Part shown: piece by piece, positions 9,317-17,665 of the stretch
Layout of the letters: each line of letters opens with the position of its first letter
Numbering within the stretch: the stretch's first letter is position 1
DNA from: Larix sibirica
Lineage: Eukaryota > Streptophyta > Pinopsida > Pinales > Pinaceae
Direction: 5' to 3'
Length of the DNA: 20,409 bases
Assembly: GCA_004151065.3 (NCBI GenBank)
Contig: NWUY0300009029.1
Span: 39,108-59,516 of the forward strand
Program-made: the position numbers and the translations under genes
Notes under the pieces: model-generated
The model's database searches: none
Told to the model about the DNA's origin: nothing
Seen by the model: the letters and a program-made list of their open reading frames with translations, nothing else

Positions 9317-10780
9317 AAATAATATATTTGCAATACTCAGTACAATTAAGAAAAACTGTACTTGTATCGAATCGTATTGCCAGTGGGAGATGAAAAGTAA
9401 AGAGAGATGTGGATGGGAGCGGATGATGCGATGTGAAATGGAAAGAGACGATAATACAGTAATGGCGCGCACTAGGAATGATGGTAAAGAGAAGTGCCGG
9501 CTAAGGCACGGTGCACCCATGAATACATCTATTTTAAGGTCACAAAATCAAGATATTGTTTTTTTCAAGGAGAAAAATGAAATAAAAAAATACACTATCA
9601 TAATTATAAAAGCAAGATATTTGATAGGTAGGGTTTGTATTTTCAAAATATATTTTTATTTAATAATAAAAAAGCATTGATTGAATAAATCTGATATAAG
9701 AAAATATAGAAATTAACACATTTTTAACTATTAAATGAAAATAAAAAAATAACATATGTTTTAACTATTAGACTCATTTAAAATATATAAATTAAGCTGA
9801 GAACAATAATGTAATAAGTTAAAAATATGTAATTTGTAAATATAAATTAAGTCAAAATTTTGAGTGTTTAAAAGTTGTGAAATTACATGAATCCAACTTG
9901 CTTCAATGTGCTCAACATGTCACTTCAAGGTTATGCATTTACATCATTCCACCATGTCATCAAAAGATTTCAAGGTTTATAGCATAATTTACAAAATTTC
10001 AATTTATTACTTCAAGGTTGTAAAATTACATAGTTGTAACTTGTCTATCTTGTCACATCTTGTCATTTCAAGGATTTCTAATAAATGGATAATCATGCTT
10101 TAAGAAAATATTCATGGTTGTTTCTTTTTGAAAGAGTGTTTTTTACCTTAACTTTAGTTATACATTGACGTATTTTCAAAATATACAAGAGAAACCGTAA
10201 CTTAGTCAATTTTAATTTTATTAGTCATACTGAAGTGATTTGACCCGAGATCTTCATTTTTATATTAATAGCAAAAAAATTATAATGTTTTGCTGGGTGT
10301 GGGGCCTAACTCAGTGGGGACATCAAGCGATATGACTAGGATATGACTGGAAATCTTCTGATTGCGAATGAATTTGTTTGAACCTCTCATTTTTTAAATA
10401 CAATATACTTTGACTTATACAGACCTTAAATGCATCTACTAATTATTATTTTTTAAAATTTTAAAACTAAAACTGACCATTTTTATTAATATCTAAAAAA
10501 TTATTATGTGTGATTACAACAAGCCATTATTAAAAAAAAAAAAAAACTAATTTTAAAATTTAAAACCACTGAAACTAAAAAAATAACAAACAATTATTAA
10601 TTATTAATTAATTATTAAAAAGATTAAAACACTTATTATTAATTATTAAAATAAAAAAGAATGAAAAAATTTGAAAAACTATGAAAAATATAAAATTTAA
10701 TTTTTTACAAAATAATTTATATAATACAATATACTAATTATACAAAAAATAACAAGATTAATTTTACAAAATATAACATA
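9317..10780. other. AT-rich stretch with a GC-richer island
   Basis: About 9385-9530 is clearly less AT-rich than its surroundings and carries an open frame (9390-9680, +, 96 residues) rich in Arg/Lys/Met at its start, with no recognisable domain. I do not call it a gene. Around 9873-10080 there are loose repeats of TTCAAGG and TTGTCAC-like motifs. The rest is A/T-rich without signal. Confidence 0.4.
10296..10390 (+). mobile_element. Possible tRNA-like SINE head
   Basis: GGCCTAACTCAGTGG at 10302-10316 fits a polymerase III A box, and GTTTGAACCT at 10376-10385 resembles a B box. The A-B distance, about 70 bases, is longer than usual. It shares the GGGCCTAAC start with the SINE at 1640-1812. 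Weak call. Confidence 0.3.
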
Positions 10781-10784
10781 ATTA

Positions 10785-10877
10785 TATTTATACAAAACAT
10801 AATATAATTTTATGGTAGGGACTAGTTGCAAATATTTATACAAAACATAATATAATTTTATGGTAGGGACTAGTTGC
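10785..10877. repeat. 48-bp tandem duplication
   Basis: TATTTATACAAAACATAATA through GGGACTAGTTGC occurs at 10785-10832 and again from 10833, nearly identical. A third, diverged copy including downstream sequence (TTTGCA, ATTACTCTTGTTTAA) lies at 12230-12297. Confidence 0.85.
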
Positions 10878-10901
10878 TTTGCACTTATTACTCTTGTTTA
10901 A

Positions 10902-11776
10902 GGTCGTTGTCAATTATTTTGGTGACAACATGGTAGTGAGGGGTTGTTTGTAGTTTTTGTTTAAATTTAGATGATTTGTATTTTTTATCGACAATCTTTG
11001 TTAGAATTCAGTGATGACAATTTTTTTGTTGAAATTTGGATTTGATTGTTCAAATTGCAATGAAATGGATTCAATTTTCTTGATTATCTCTCAGACATCT
11101 CAATTATGCAATTCCAACAAGCTAAAAGTGTTATTTCAACCATTCCTACTTAATTTTAGATGGAGATTTCAACTTATTCCTTATTTAAATATAAATAATA
11201 ACATTTAAAAGTAATAAATAAAATTTATTGTTAAATTAAACTTTTTTAATTATCTAAATCTTAGACATAAAATAAAGCTTTAATATAGATGGAACTTTAT
11301 TGATGGTTATTATTCAAATTTTGATTGAATGTGTTTTTTTCTTTTTACAATATAAAATTTATTAGAAATAATCTGAATTTGAAGTTTTTATTCACTATCA
11401 AATTTATTAAATTTATTAGAAATAATCTAAATGTTATAAGATTATCAAATTAATTAGAAATAAACATTTTCCCAAATTAATTAGAAATAATTTAATTGTT
11501 ATAGGATTTTAACTTTTTATTCTTATCATTTAAATACGTAAAGATGGTACGTAAAGATGCCCCTATTTCATTGTGTAATCTAACTATTTTATTTTTACAA
11601 ATATTATAACTCTTTTGAATTTTTGGGAAAACGTACAAATCTAACCATGTTTAAAATACTGCTTAAATTATGTCCACTTTCAAGTGACCCGAATTCATAA
11701 TCAGACTACATTACATGTATATAATCGACCGACTCCAATAATCATTATTATAGTGGGTGAATGAATGGAGTCAAAC
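10902..11776. other. AT-rich stretch with a repeated ATTAGAAATAA motif
   Basis: No coding signal. At about 11350-11510, AAATT(T/A)ATTAGAAATAA occurs four times with irregular spacing. A small inverted repeat GTTGTCA/TGACAAC lies near 10907-10930. Confidence 0.45.
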
Positions 11777-11911
11777 CAGGATTGGAATTTGACGGGTATA
11801 TGCATGTCATGAGGTATTTTACCTATTAAAATATGGTTAATTTTTTTAACAAAGTATTTCAAAGATGGTTAAACAATTTGCTAGCATGATTAATTATTTT
11901 TTCAAACCGTC
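11777..11911. mobile_element. Decayed relative of the 13778 MITE
   Basis: Its left end, CAGGATTGGAATTTGACGGG, matches the left end of the MITE at 13778 (CAGGGTTAGAATTTGACGGG). Downstream, CATGTCATGAGGTATTTTACCT parallels the MITE's CATCATGGGCCATTTTGCCT, and TTTTTTCAAA recurs near the right end. The terminal inverted repeat on the right is lost and no target duplication is visible. Confidence 0.5.
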
Positions 11912-11932
11912 ATTATTTTTTATTAATAGACT

Positions 11933-12220
11933 TGTTAAGATATGTTTGCGCCTAGATAAATGTCCCACATAGGTGATTGTTATTTTATATTGTAATAATG
12001 GAGATTGAAACTCTTCCATTTGATTGAAGAGTAGGTGGGTGACTTTGTGTTCCATGGGAATGGCTTTGATTTCATTCCAATTATTCTTTCTTTCTTATAT
12101 TGTCCTAGTGTTGTTCCAATATGGGTTCATGCCCTTTCTTTCAATCCCTTTCATGTCCTTTGTGCCCTTCCTTCAGAGGATAAGTGAGTTTTCAAGTCTG
12201 AAAGTGCAACTCTGAGAGAG
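11933..12220 (+). mobile_element. Possible LTR fragment
   Basis: It starts TGTTAAGATATG and soon contains ATGTCCCACATAGGTGATTG. Plant LTR and LTR-like repeats often carry a TCCCACAT-GG motif like this near their start. The segment ends at an NN (12221-12222). No partner LTR, PBS or PPT is visible, so this is a suggestion only. Confidence 0.3.
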
Positions 12221-12229
12221 NNATGATCA

Positions 12230-12297
12230 ATTTTACAAAACATAACATAATTTTATAGCATGGACTAGCTTCTTTGCAACTATTACTCTTGTTTAAA
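12230..12297. repeat. Dispersed copy of the 10785-10900 repeat
   Basis: ACAAAACATAACATAATTTT, GGACTAGCTTCTTTGCAACT and ATTACTCTTGTTTAA match 10838-10901 in order and orientation. The copies lie about 1.4 kb apart in direct orientation, so they could be ends or pieces of one element, but nothing confirms that. Confidence 0.6.
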
Positions 12298-12800
12298 CTT
12301 GCTTGCACAATAAATGTACAAGTTGCAATTCAAATGCACTACCAAACCCCTCTAAAGTGAAATGATGAAAAGAAAAAATTCCATTGATTAGAAAGGCATC
12401 GAAGCTTCTACAATACATACAATGTTAGAACTCAAATGTAGTGTTGTACCCTTTTATAGTTAAATGATCCAAGAGGACCATCATCACCTAGCAAGGTAAA
12501 TTTTTAGTGAATCTTATTGAAGACTATGCATCTCTATGTCTACAAATCAAAAGTATCCATCATCACCTAGCAAGGTAACTTTTTAGTGAATCTTATTGAA
12601 GACTATGCATCTCTATGTCTACAAATCAAAAGTATCCATTGGCATATGCAATATTATGACAAACTTGCACTCCTAATAACTTTAGATGGTCTTAATCTAG
12701 GCAAAATGAATGCAAGCATCGTATGTGAATCTCTCTTGTCACAATTATTTTTTAGTGCTAGTACTAGGTCATAATAGACTATAAGTAGGGAATATACTAA
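12298..12800. other. Non-coding stretch containing a 79-bp tandem duplication
   Basis: Apart from the duplication at 12479-12637, listed separately, no gene or element is recognised. The short + frame at 12586-12774 overlaps the duplication and has no domain. Confidence 0.45.
12479..12637. repeat. 79-bp tandem duplication, nearly perfect
   Basis: CATCATCACCTAGCAAGGTAA through ACAAATCAAAAGTATC occurs twice in direct tandem (starts about 12479 and 12558). I see a single difference (AAATTTT versus AACTTTT), so this is the youngest tandem duplication in the window. Confidence 0.92.
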
Positions 12801-13769
12801 CACCTAAAAGATCCTAAAAGAGTCACCATATTGTAGAAATGTGATTCACCCATTTTACAACAACATTTAAAATACTTCATGGGAAAGAATAGGAAGAGAT
12901 CAGATGTTGATAAAGATGTTCTAGTTTGTAAATCCAAATAGAATTTTATCCCTCCAAGTGGGCCATAAATTATGTAAATTGAGCTTACACATATCATTTG
13001 GTGGGTTTGTCTATTGAATCCATTAAATTAAACCCATAATTTGAATTTATGTGAAAGATATACCAATTCTTCCAAAATATAGATTTTTATCCCAAAGTTT
13101 TTTTATTAAAAAATCCCTTTGTTATCTAGTCTTTTGGGAAGAAATCTAAACACATGCTAAAGTGGAGCACTAGAATTTCCACAGCTAGATTGAAAGGAAT
13201 GTAAGATTAAATTCCCTTCTATATCCATTTCAATTCCCAAAAAAACTAGCCTTACAACCTTTTCTATATTTTTCATATTCTTCCTAAAGCAAGTGACTAT
13301 GAATCTTAAAGCTGATAGAGAAACAATTTCATTGTTCAGTAAAGAAGGTCCCATGCCCTTGTTTATGTTCCTACCAACAAATATTCTATATCCTAATGAC
13401 ATATTATATGGTTCATATCCAATGACGCAATGAACTATCCACTTGGTCAATAAAACAACCCCTTGCAACTTAATCACAATTAGTCCAAATCAACTCCTTT
13501 GGTTGGAAAGAGCACAAATGTGCCATGGAACTAAAGGGGCATAAATGACTCTTCCAAATTTAAACCAAATGGAGGCTCTTAGAATATTCTCAAAATGGTC
13601 AAAGTCAACCAAGAGAAGGAAATTAGAAAGAAACACAATAGTTATGAAGAGCCTCAAGACTTTTATGCAAAAAGTAGCCATCTTTGAATCATACTTTCAA
13701 TCTTTTTTAAAACACGAGAGATTAGAGAGATATTGGAAAATAAGACATATTTCTATTTCATGTGGAGAA
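12800..13769 (-). pseudogene. LINE (L1-like) ORF2 C-terminal remnant
   Basis: On the - strand, 13720-13690 reads VLKKIESMIQRW. In one frame from 13681 to 13157, crossed by one stop at 13490-13492, come VPWHICALSNQRS, FGLIVIKLQGVVLLTKWIV, GYEPYNMSLGYRI, GRNINKGMGPSL and HSFQSSCGNSSAPL. This matches the layout after the RT palm in plant L1-type ORF2: an IE-I-R-FLW-like motif, W-I-C-P-, GGLG-I, -ALL-KWI, EPW, then a WW-N-PL-like stretch. ORF2 supplies endonuclease and reverse transcriptase; only its tail is here. Beyond 13157 it continues with more frameshifts to about 12800 (WPTWRDK-like frame). The left boundary is not sharp. At its upstream end it meets the MITE; LINE sequence may resume past it (ATSTIQL at about 13990), which is uncertain. 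Confidence 0.6.
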
Positions 13770-13777
13770 GGCGTGAG
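13770..13777. other. Target site duplication of MITE, left copy
   Basis: GGCGTGAG directly before the MITE matches GACGTGAG after it at 7 of 8 positions. Confidence 0.75.
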
Positions 13778-13941
13778 CAGGGTTAGAATTTGACGGGAAA
13801 AATCCCCATCATGGGCCATTTTGCCTGTCAAATACAATTTATATTTTAAACAAACTGTCAAATAAAACCAAGAAGACGTTCATATATAATGTGAAAACTG
13901 ACAAAATTGATGGGTGAATGTTTTTTCAAATTCCTACCCTG
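13778..13941. mobile_element. hAT-like MITE, 164 bp
   Basis: The ends are inverted repeats: CAGGGTTAGAATTTG on the left and CAAATTCCTACCCTG on the right, 15 bp with one mismatch. The flanks carry an 8-bp direct duplication with one mismatch. An 8-bp target duplication with CAGGG-type termini is the signature of hAT-superfamily non-autonomous elements. It has no coding capacity. It lies at the upstream end of the LINE remnant and has a decayed relative at 11777-11911. Confidence 0.82.
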
Positions 13942-13949
13942 GACGTGAG
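13942..13949. other. Target site duplication of MITE, right copy
   Basis: GACGTGAG directly after the right inverted repeat, paired with GGCGTGAG at 13770-13777. Confidence 0.75.
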
Positions 13950-14231
13950 TAATAATCATTTTTCACTTTCTTTGAGTTGTATTGTTGATGTAGCTAGAAA
14001 TTGGAGATAGATTAAAGGTATTTTTGTGGGGTACATGTGATTAATATTAATTTTCCAATGTCTCTCTTGGTTGAAACCACATTTAATGAAATATACATGA
14101 TTTACTAATTCTAAGTGATTCTTACAACAATGTATGACCATATGACTTATATGTGTAGAAGTTATATTGTAACTTTTCACAAGGGTTGATTTCTTTTCAA
14201 TATATTATAATAAGTTATTAATTCAAATTAA
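13950..14231. other. Short stretch between MITE and element A
   Basis: No LTR is recognisable here although it lies just downstream of the element A reading frame. A 74-residue - strand frame (13956-14180) ends with IYLQFLATSTIQLKES, which may be more LINE sequence. Unassigned. Confidence 0.35.
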
Positions 14232-14960
14232 TTATTTATATTTAACCTTAGGTATATTACAAGCCATCCCCTCTTGAAATACTTCATCCTCAAAGGCATT
14301 GGTAAAGATGAGTCTCTTGATTTGAATTCTTTATTTTCCTAGGTAGTTTCATCTTTTGGTAGGATCCTCCACTGGATATGGTATTTTTCCACTTCTCTTG
14401 AATGATTTGGACTTTGGTTCCAGCTTCTAAGGTACCCATGGGTTCCTATACTAGTCTCCCTTTTTCATCAAAAATCTTAGTTAATTATATATATATAGGA
14501 TATATTGCGCCCAAAGTTTTCTTCAAACATGAAACATGGAAAATAACATGTTGCTTCTCCTTGTTTAGGACACCTAATGACCTACTATCTTCTAGATTTG
14601 GTAAGGACCATAAAACTTGGTTGCAAGTTTATGATTCTTGAAATTTTTAAGTGATGTTTTCTTTGTAAGTTTGGATTCAGACGAACACCCAATCTCCTAC
14701 TTCAAATTCATGATCAGTTCTCTTCAAATTGGCTTGTTGCTTGATTGAATTCCTTTCTTGCTCAAGATTATTCTTTAAGATATAAAGGATATTATCTAAA
14801 ATAGCTAGGTAATTTCCTATGATATCTTTTTGGAATTGGTAACAATATACTCTTTTATTTACAACCTTGGATATCCATAGAAAGCTTCAAAGGGCATCAT
14901 TTTGTTGAAGTGTGGTAGGTAGTGTTTGTGAATGAAGATAGTAAAGTATATTTCCCAAGT
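14232..14960 (-). pseudogene. Element A integrase C-terminus and chromodomain remnant
   Basis: On the - strand, MMPFEAFYGYP at 14900-14868 is the conserved T-P-F-E--YG-P motif at the end of the integrase catalytic domain. About 80 residues on comes HEFEVGDWVFV (the GPY/F-module start), then after a stop and a shift HVIFHVSCLKK at about 14551-14518, then FDEKGRLV and EPMGTLEAG. A frame change gives VEDPT (14359-14373), placed like the ED-TWE of a chromodomain. The frame ends FEDEVFQEGMACN.. with a TAA at 14232-14234. Chromodomains steer integration to chromatin marks. The aromatic cage residues are not clearly preserved. Confidence 0.72.
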
Positions 14961-15010
14961 ATCTTATATAGTCTTTTTAGATTCTTGTTTTGATAAAATG
15001 ATCATTCCAT

Positions 15011-15423
15011 TTAATAACAATGTAAAATAGAAGCTTGGGATCCCTTATTCAATTTCTTCATTTTCTTGGGCAAGGCTATTTTATGGGTTGGGTTGTTGAA
15101 TCTATGAAACTTGTATTTGTTTCCATTTTCATAAAATCTTAGGGATTGTTTTTGTAGGTCGAGTCTCATTGTACCAATGGTGGCAAACCATTGAGCTCCT
15201 AAAAAAATGTCTATTCCCTTGATTATCACGGTATGCATTGGAGAAATTAATTTTAATCATTGATAATCAATTCTACCTTATGACATTTCCCATCGCATGA
15301 AGTAGATTTGTCTCCTCACCTAGCATGTCTTGAAAGTTGGAGGTAGGGTATATGAGCTTATTTAACTATTTTTCTATTCTTCTATCTATAAAATATGTGA
15401 ATTGCCACTATTTATAAGAACTC
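15011..15423 (-). pseudogene. Element A aspartic protease remnant
   Basis: Right after the gag frame, in a shifted frame, comes VRVLINSGNSHIL. This aligns with the retroviral-type protease active site L-I-D-S-G-S-T-H, with the catalytic Asp changed to Asn (AAT). Stops follow. GKCHKVELII is seen at about 15290-15260. The 75-residue frame 15238-15011 then gives IIKGIDIFLGAQWFATIGT and LDLQKQSLRFY, the typical C-terminal half of plant gypsy proteases (D-I-LG--WL---G). The protease would process the Gag-Pol polyprotein; the active-site change and stops exclude activity. Confidence 0.7.
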
Positions 15424-16507
15424 TTACTTTTTCTTTGTAAATGTAACAAAAAAATTTAAGAGTTTGGGTTGGGAAATACCTATCATTGTGATGACAAACA
15501 ACATTGGGATGGTATTCTGATTTCTAGATTCTTTGGGACTCTTAGATTCATCATTATTAGTTTCCATGTTAGATGTAGATGCATCACCTACTTTTTTATC
15601 TTTCTTGCTATTGCTACTATTTATTTTAAATAGATAGAACATTTTGTCCTTGCATTTATGGCCTAGACCCCAATTAGGTGCATGACACTTAAAACATTGG
15701 ATTTTGTCCTTCTTTGCATCTAATGGTGGAATCCTTTTGTTAGTAGAAATATGTTTTGATCTTGATATTTCAAGTTGGTACCAAGGTGGTTGTTGATAGG
15801 AAATGAGTTTATCTTCAATAACTTTGTCTTTTAGACAAGCTCGCTCTACATTTTTTATATCTAGCAATTAGAGTACACTTTTTTATATTCTCTTTCAACC
15901 CCGATACAATTACTTGTAGTAGATACATATAGATCATGGAAATTTTCATCCACCATACCAAATTGTTGCGATTGAGTGAGTCTGGTGAAAGATTCATTTT
16001 CATCTATATCGTAATTCTTTTTGAAAAATTGATTTTTAAATATATCCCAATCTCTTGCTAATGCCAGGGGTGTTGAGTTCCACCATAGGAACAAGTTCTA
16101 AGCCTATTTATCCAAGTGCATATGATATATATGTAAACATTGTTCAAGTTTATTTATCCATCTTGTATCACATATATCATCCTCTCCATCAAATTTGAGA
16201 ACACCAATTTTATTTTCCACATAAAACCATGAAAAGAACCCATGTTGGATGAATGTTGTGGCATCATAAATGATGTGTGGGAGTTTGAAATACTTACTCT
16301 CATACTCTCATTTTTCACTGAATGAACCTCATCTTTGAGCAGAGTGTGGTTCACTTTCAGATCCACACCAACAATTTTCTTAGATATATTTTCCATCATG
16401 TTTTTATGTTTAGCATTCATTTATTTTATTGCATCATTTAGCTCTAAATTGGAAGCTATGTTGTATGTGGAACCAAATTCCTTTCTTGATGTTTTTGAGT
16501 TCCTCAT
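15424..16507 (-). pseudogene. Element A gag remnant
   Basis: The likely start is the ATG at 16507, reading MRNSKTSRKEFGS, with a stop (TAA) just before the next Met at 16420. After a frameshift near 16215 comes IGVLKFDGEDD, WINKLEQ, two stops, then ALARDWDIFKNQFF, SFTRLTQSQQFGMVDE and FHDLYV. This is the Retrotrans_gag pattern W--F---F-----L--L-Q-G-V--Y---F. After more stops, the 147-residue frame (15867-15424) has a basic stretch and the zinc knuckle CFKCHAPNWGLGHKC at 15652-15696. That is CX2C with a late H-X-C, a variant common in plant Ty3/gypsy gag (one residue longer than the usual CX2CX7HXC). Gag forms the virus-like particle and binds element RNA. At least three stops and two frame changes make it non-functional. 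Confidence 0.75.
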
Positions 16508-16724
16508 GGTGTATTAGTTTTATTTATGTTTCCCTTAAATGAGTCATTTCCATACCACAACTTGTATGGGTATTGCACAACTACATGTGCATTTAAATTT
16601 GGAGCTTACAACTACGCATGCATTTTGTGGTAATTGTTTTATGGTTTCCAAGTCTAATATATATGCTGCAAATATTGGGTTGTTTATGCTTTCACATGTT
16701 CTCATTCCTCCCAAACAGTTAGTA
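16508..16724 (-). other. Presumed element A leader, joined to element B
   Basis: Sequence upstream of the element A gag start. No LTR end and no tRNA-Met PBS can be seen in it. It stops at an N (16725) where element B sequence begins, so the boundary is either a real truncation or recombination junction or an assembly join. Confidence 0.4.
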
Positions 16725-16725
16725 N

Positions 16726-17195
16726 GATCTTCTTGAGTCCCAATATTGAAATCCTCTACTCCTCAATCTTAGGGTGAACAACATGATTGATTGCTACATC
16801 ATTCTTATCGAAAAAATGTTCAATAGTAACTAATCCTTTTGGGATGAAATTATTCTTCAACTGAAGAATTCTATGATTGACAATGTGGTTTGTTAGCTCT
16901 AGAACTGATTTAGTACCTACTTTAAATTATTCTTCATATTCTCCCTCCTCATATTGATCAATATTTGTGGAAGAAAAATCATTAATCATCTCAAGAAATC
17001 TTTTAATTTGTAGATCAGTTTCAAACACCTACCAATGCTTTACATTGTTTGGGATAGATGGTCTATGTATCATTTCTACTTCATATCTTTGGTTCTTTTG
17101 GAGGTTTAAACGTGCTAGAAGACAAGGCTATAGAGTATGCTTGCTAGTTTAAATCTCCAGGGACAACAATTATATTGAAAGAAACAAAATAGTTG
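16726..17195. repeat. 470-bp direct duplication, copy 1 (element B linker)
   Basis: It starts GATCTTCTTGAGTCCCAATA and repeats 17196-17665 with about 5% differences. On the - strand it encodes the same acidic linker as copy 2, and parts are better preserved: FIPKGLVTIEHFFDKNDVAI here versus FIPIGLVTIEHFF, then a 1-base-scale deletion, in copy 2. Stops occur in both, at different places, so the copies have decayed independently since duplication. Confidence 0.9.
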
Positions 17196-17595
17196 GATCT
17201 TCTTGAGTCCCAATATTGAAATCCTTTACATACTCAATATTAGGGTGAACAACATGATTGATTGCTACATCATTCTTATAAAAAAATGTTCAATAGTAAC
17301 TAATCCTATTGGGATGAAATTATTCTTCAACTGGAGAATTCTATTATTGACAATGTGGTTTATTAGCTCTGGAACTGATTTTGTACCTACTTTAAATGAT
17401 TCTTCATCTTCTCCCTCCTCATCTTGATCAATATTTGTGGAAGAAAAATCATTAATCATATCAAGAAATATTTTAATTTGTACATCAGTTTCAAACACCT
17501 ACCAATGCTTTACATTGTTTGGGATAGATGGTCTATGTATCATTTCTACCTTATATCTTAGATTTGGTTCTTTTGGAGGTTTAAAAGTGCTAGAA
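17196..17595 (-). pseudogene. Element B linker between RNase H and expected RT
   Basis: Directly continuing the RNase H frame it reads STFKPPKEPNLRYKVEMIH, RPSIPNNVKHW, a TAG, VFETDVQIKIFLDMIND, the acidic DQDEEGEDEES, then ILQLKNNFIPIGLVTIEHFF. After a frame change KNDVAINHVVHP and FNIGTQEDPTI follow. In Tat-like elements such a stretch leads to the RT domain. Here the sequence instead restarts with the duplicated copy (16726-17195) and then stops at element A. No enzymatic motif. Confidence 0.6.
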
Positions 17596-17665
17596 GACAA
17601 GGCTAAAGAGTGTGCTTGCTAATTTAAATCTCTAGGGATAACAATTATATTGAAAGAGAAACAAT
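17196..17665. repeat. 470-bp direct duplication, copy 2 (element B linker)
   Basis: This tandem partner of 16726-17195 is contiguous with the RNase H domain at its right side, so it is the copy in original context. Both copies contain GATCTTCTTGAGTCCCAATA, AACACCTACCAATGCTTTAC and TTTGGGATAGATGGTCTATG. Confidence 0.9.

Larger units (their letters stand above)
14232..16507 (-). mobile_element. Element A: internally deleted Ty3/gypsy retrotransposon, chromodomain type
   Basis: On the - strand the remnant reads gag (16507-15424), protease (15423-15011), then directly the C-terminal part of integrase and a chromodomain-like tail (about 14960-14232). The roughly 2 kb normally between protease and integrase end (RT, RNase H, integrase core) is missing. 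I recognise no LTR, PBS or PPT on either side, so the ends are truncated. Many stops and frameshifts occur. The gag knuckle type, FHVSCLKK near the integrase end and a terminal chromodomain-like stretch indicate a chromovirus-like Ty3/gypsy lineage; the lineage name is inference. Confidence 0.78.

Noticed and set aside
9490-9515. Hairpin GTGCC..GGCAC as a Helitron 3' end
   Set aside because: No CTRR-type terminus follows at the right distance and no matching 5' TC end is visible.
9390-9680. 96-residue + strand open frame
   Set aside because: No recognisable domain, the second half is translated A/T-rich sequence, and there is no supporting promoter or splice context. Mentioned only as a composition island.
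12230-12297. Pair with 10838 as LTRs of one element
   Set aside because: Matching length is only about 65 bases and no PBS, PPT, TG..CA ends or target duplication were found.
13956-14180. 74-residue - strand frame as a gene or element A envelope-like ORF
   Set aside because: No signal peptide, membrane or domain pattern is convincing. The end may be LINE sequence but the match is too short to call.
17203-17622. + strand frames across the 470-bp duplication
   Set aside because: They are shadows of the - strand linker of element B, which shows recognisable protein similarity.
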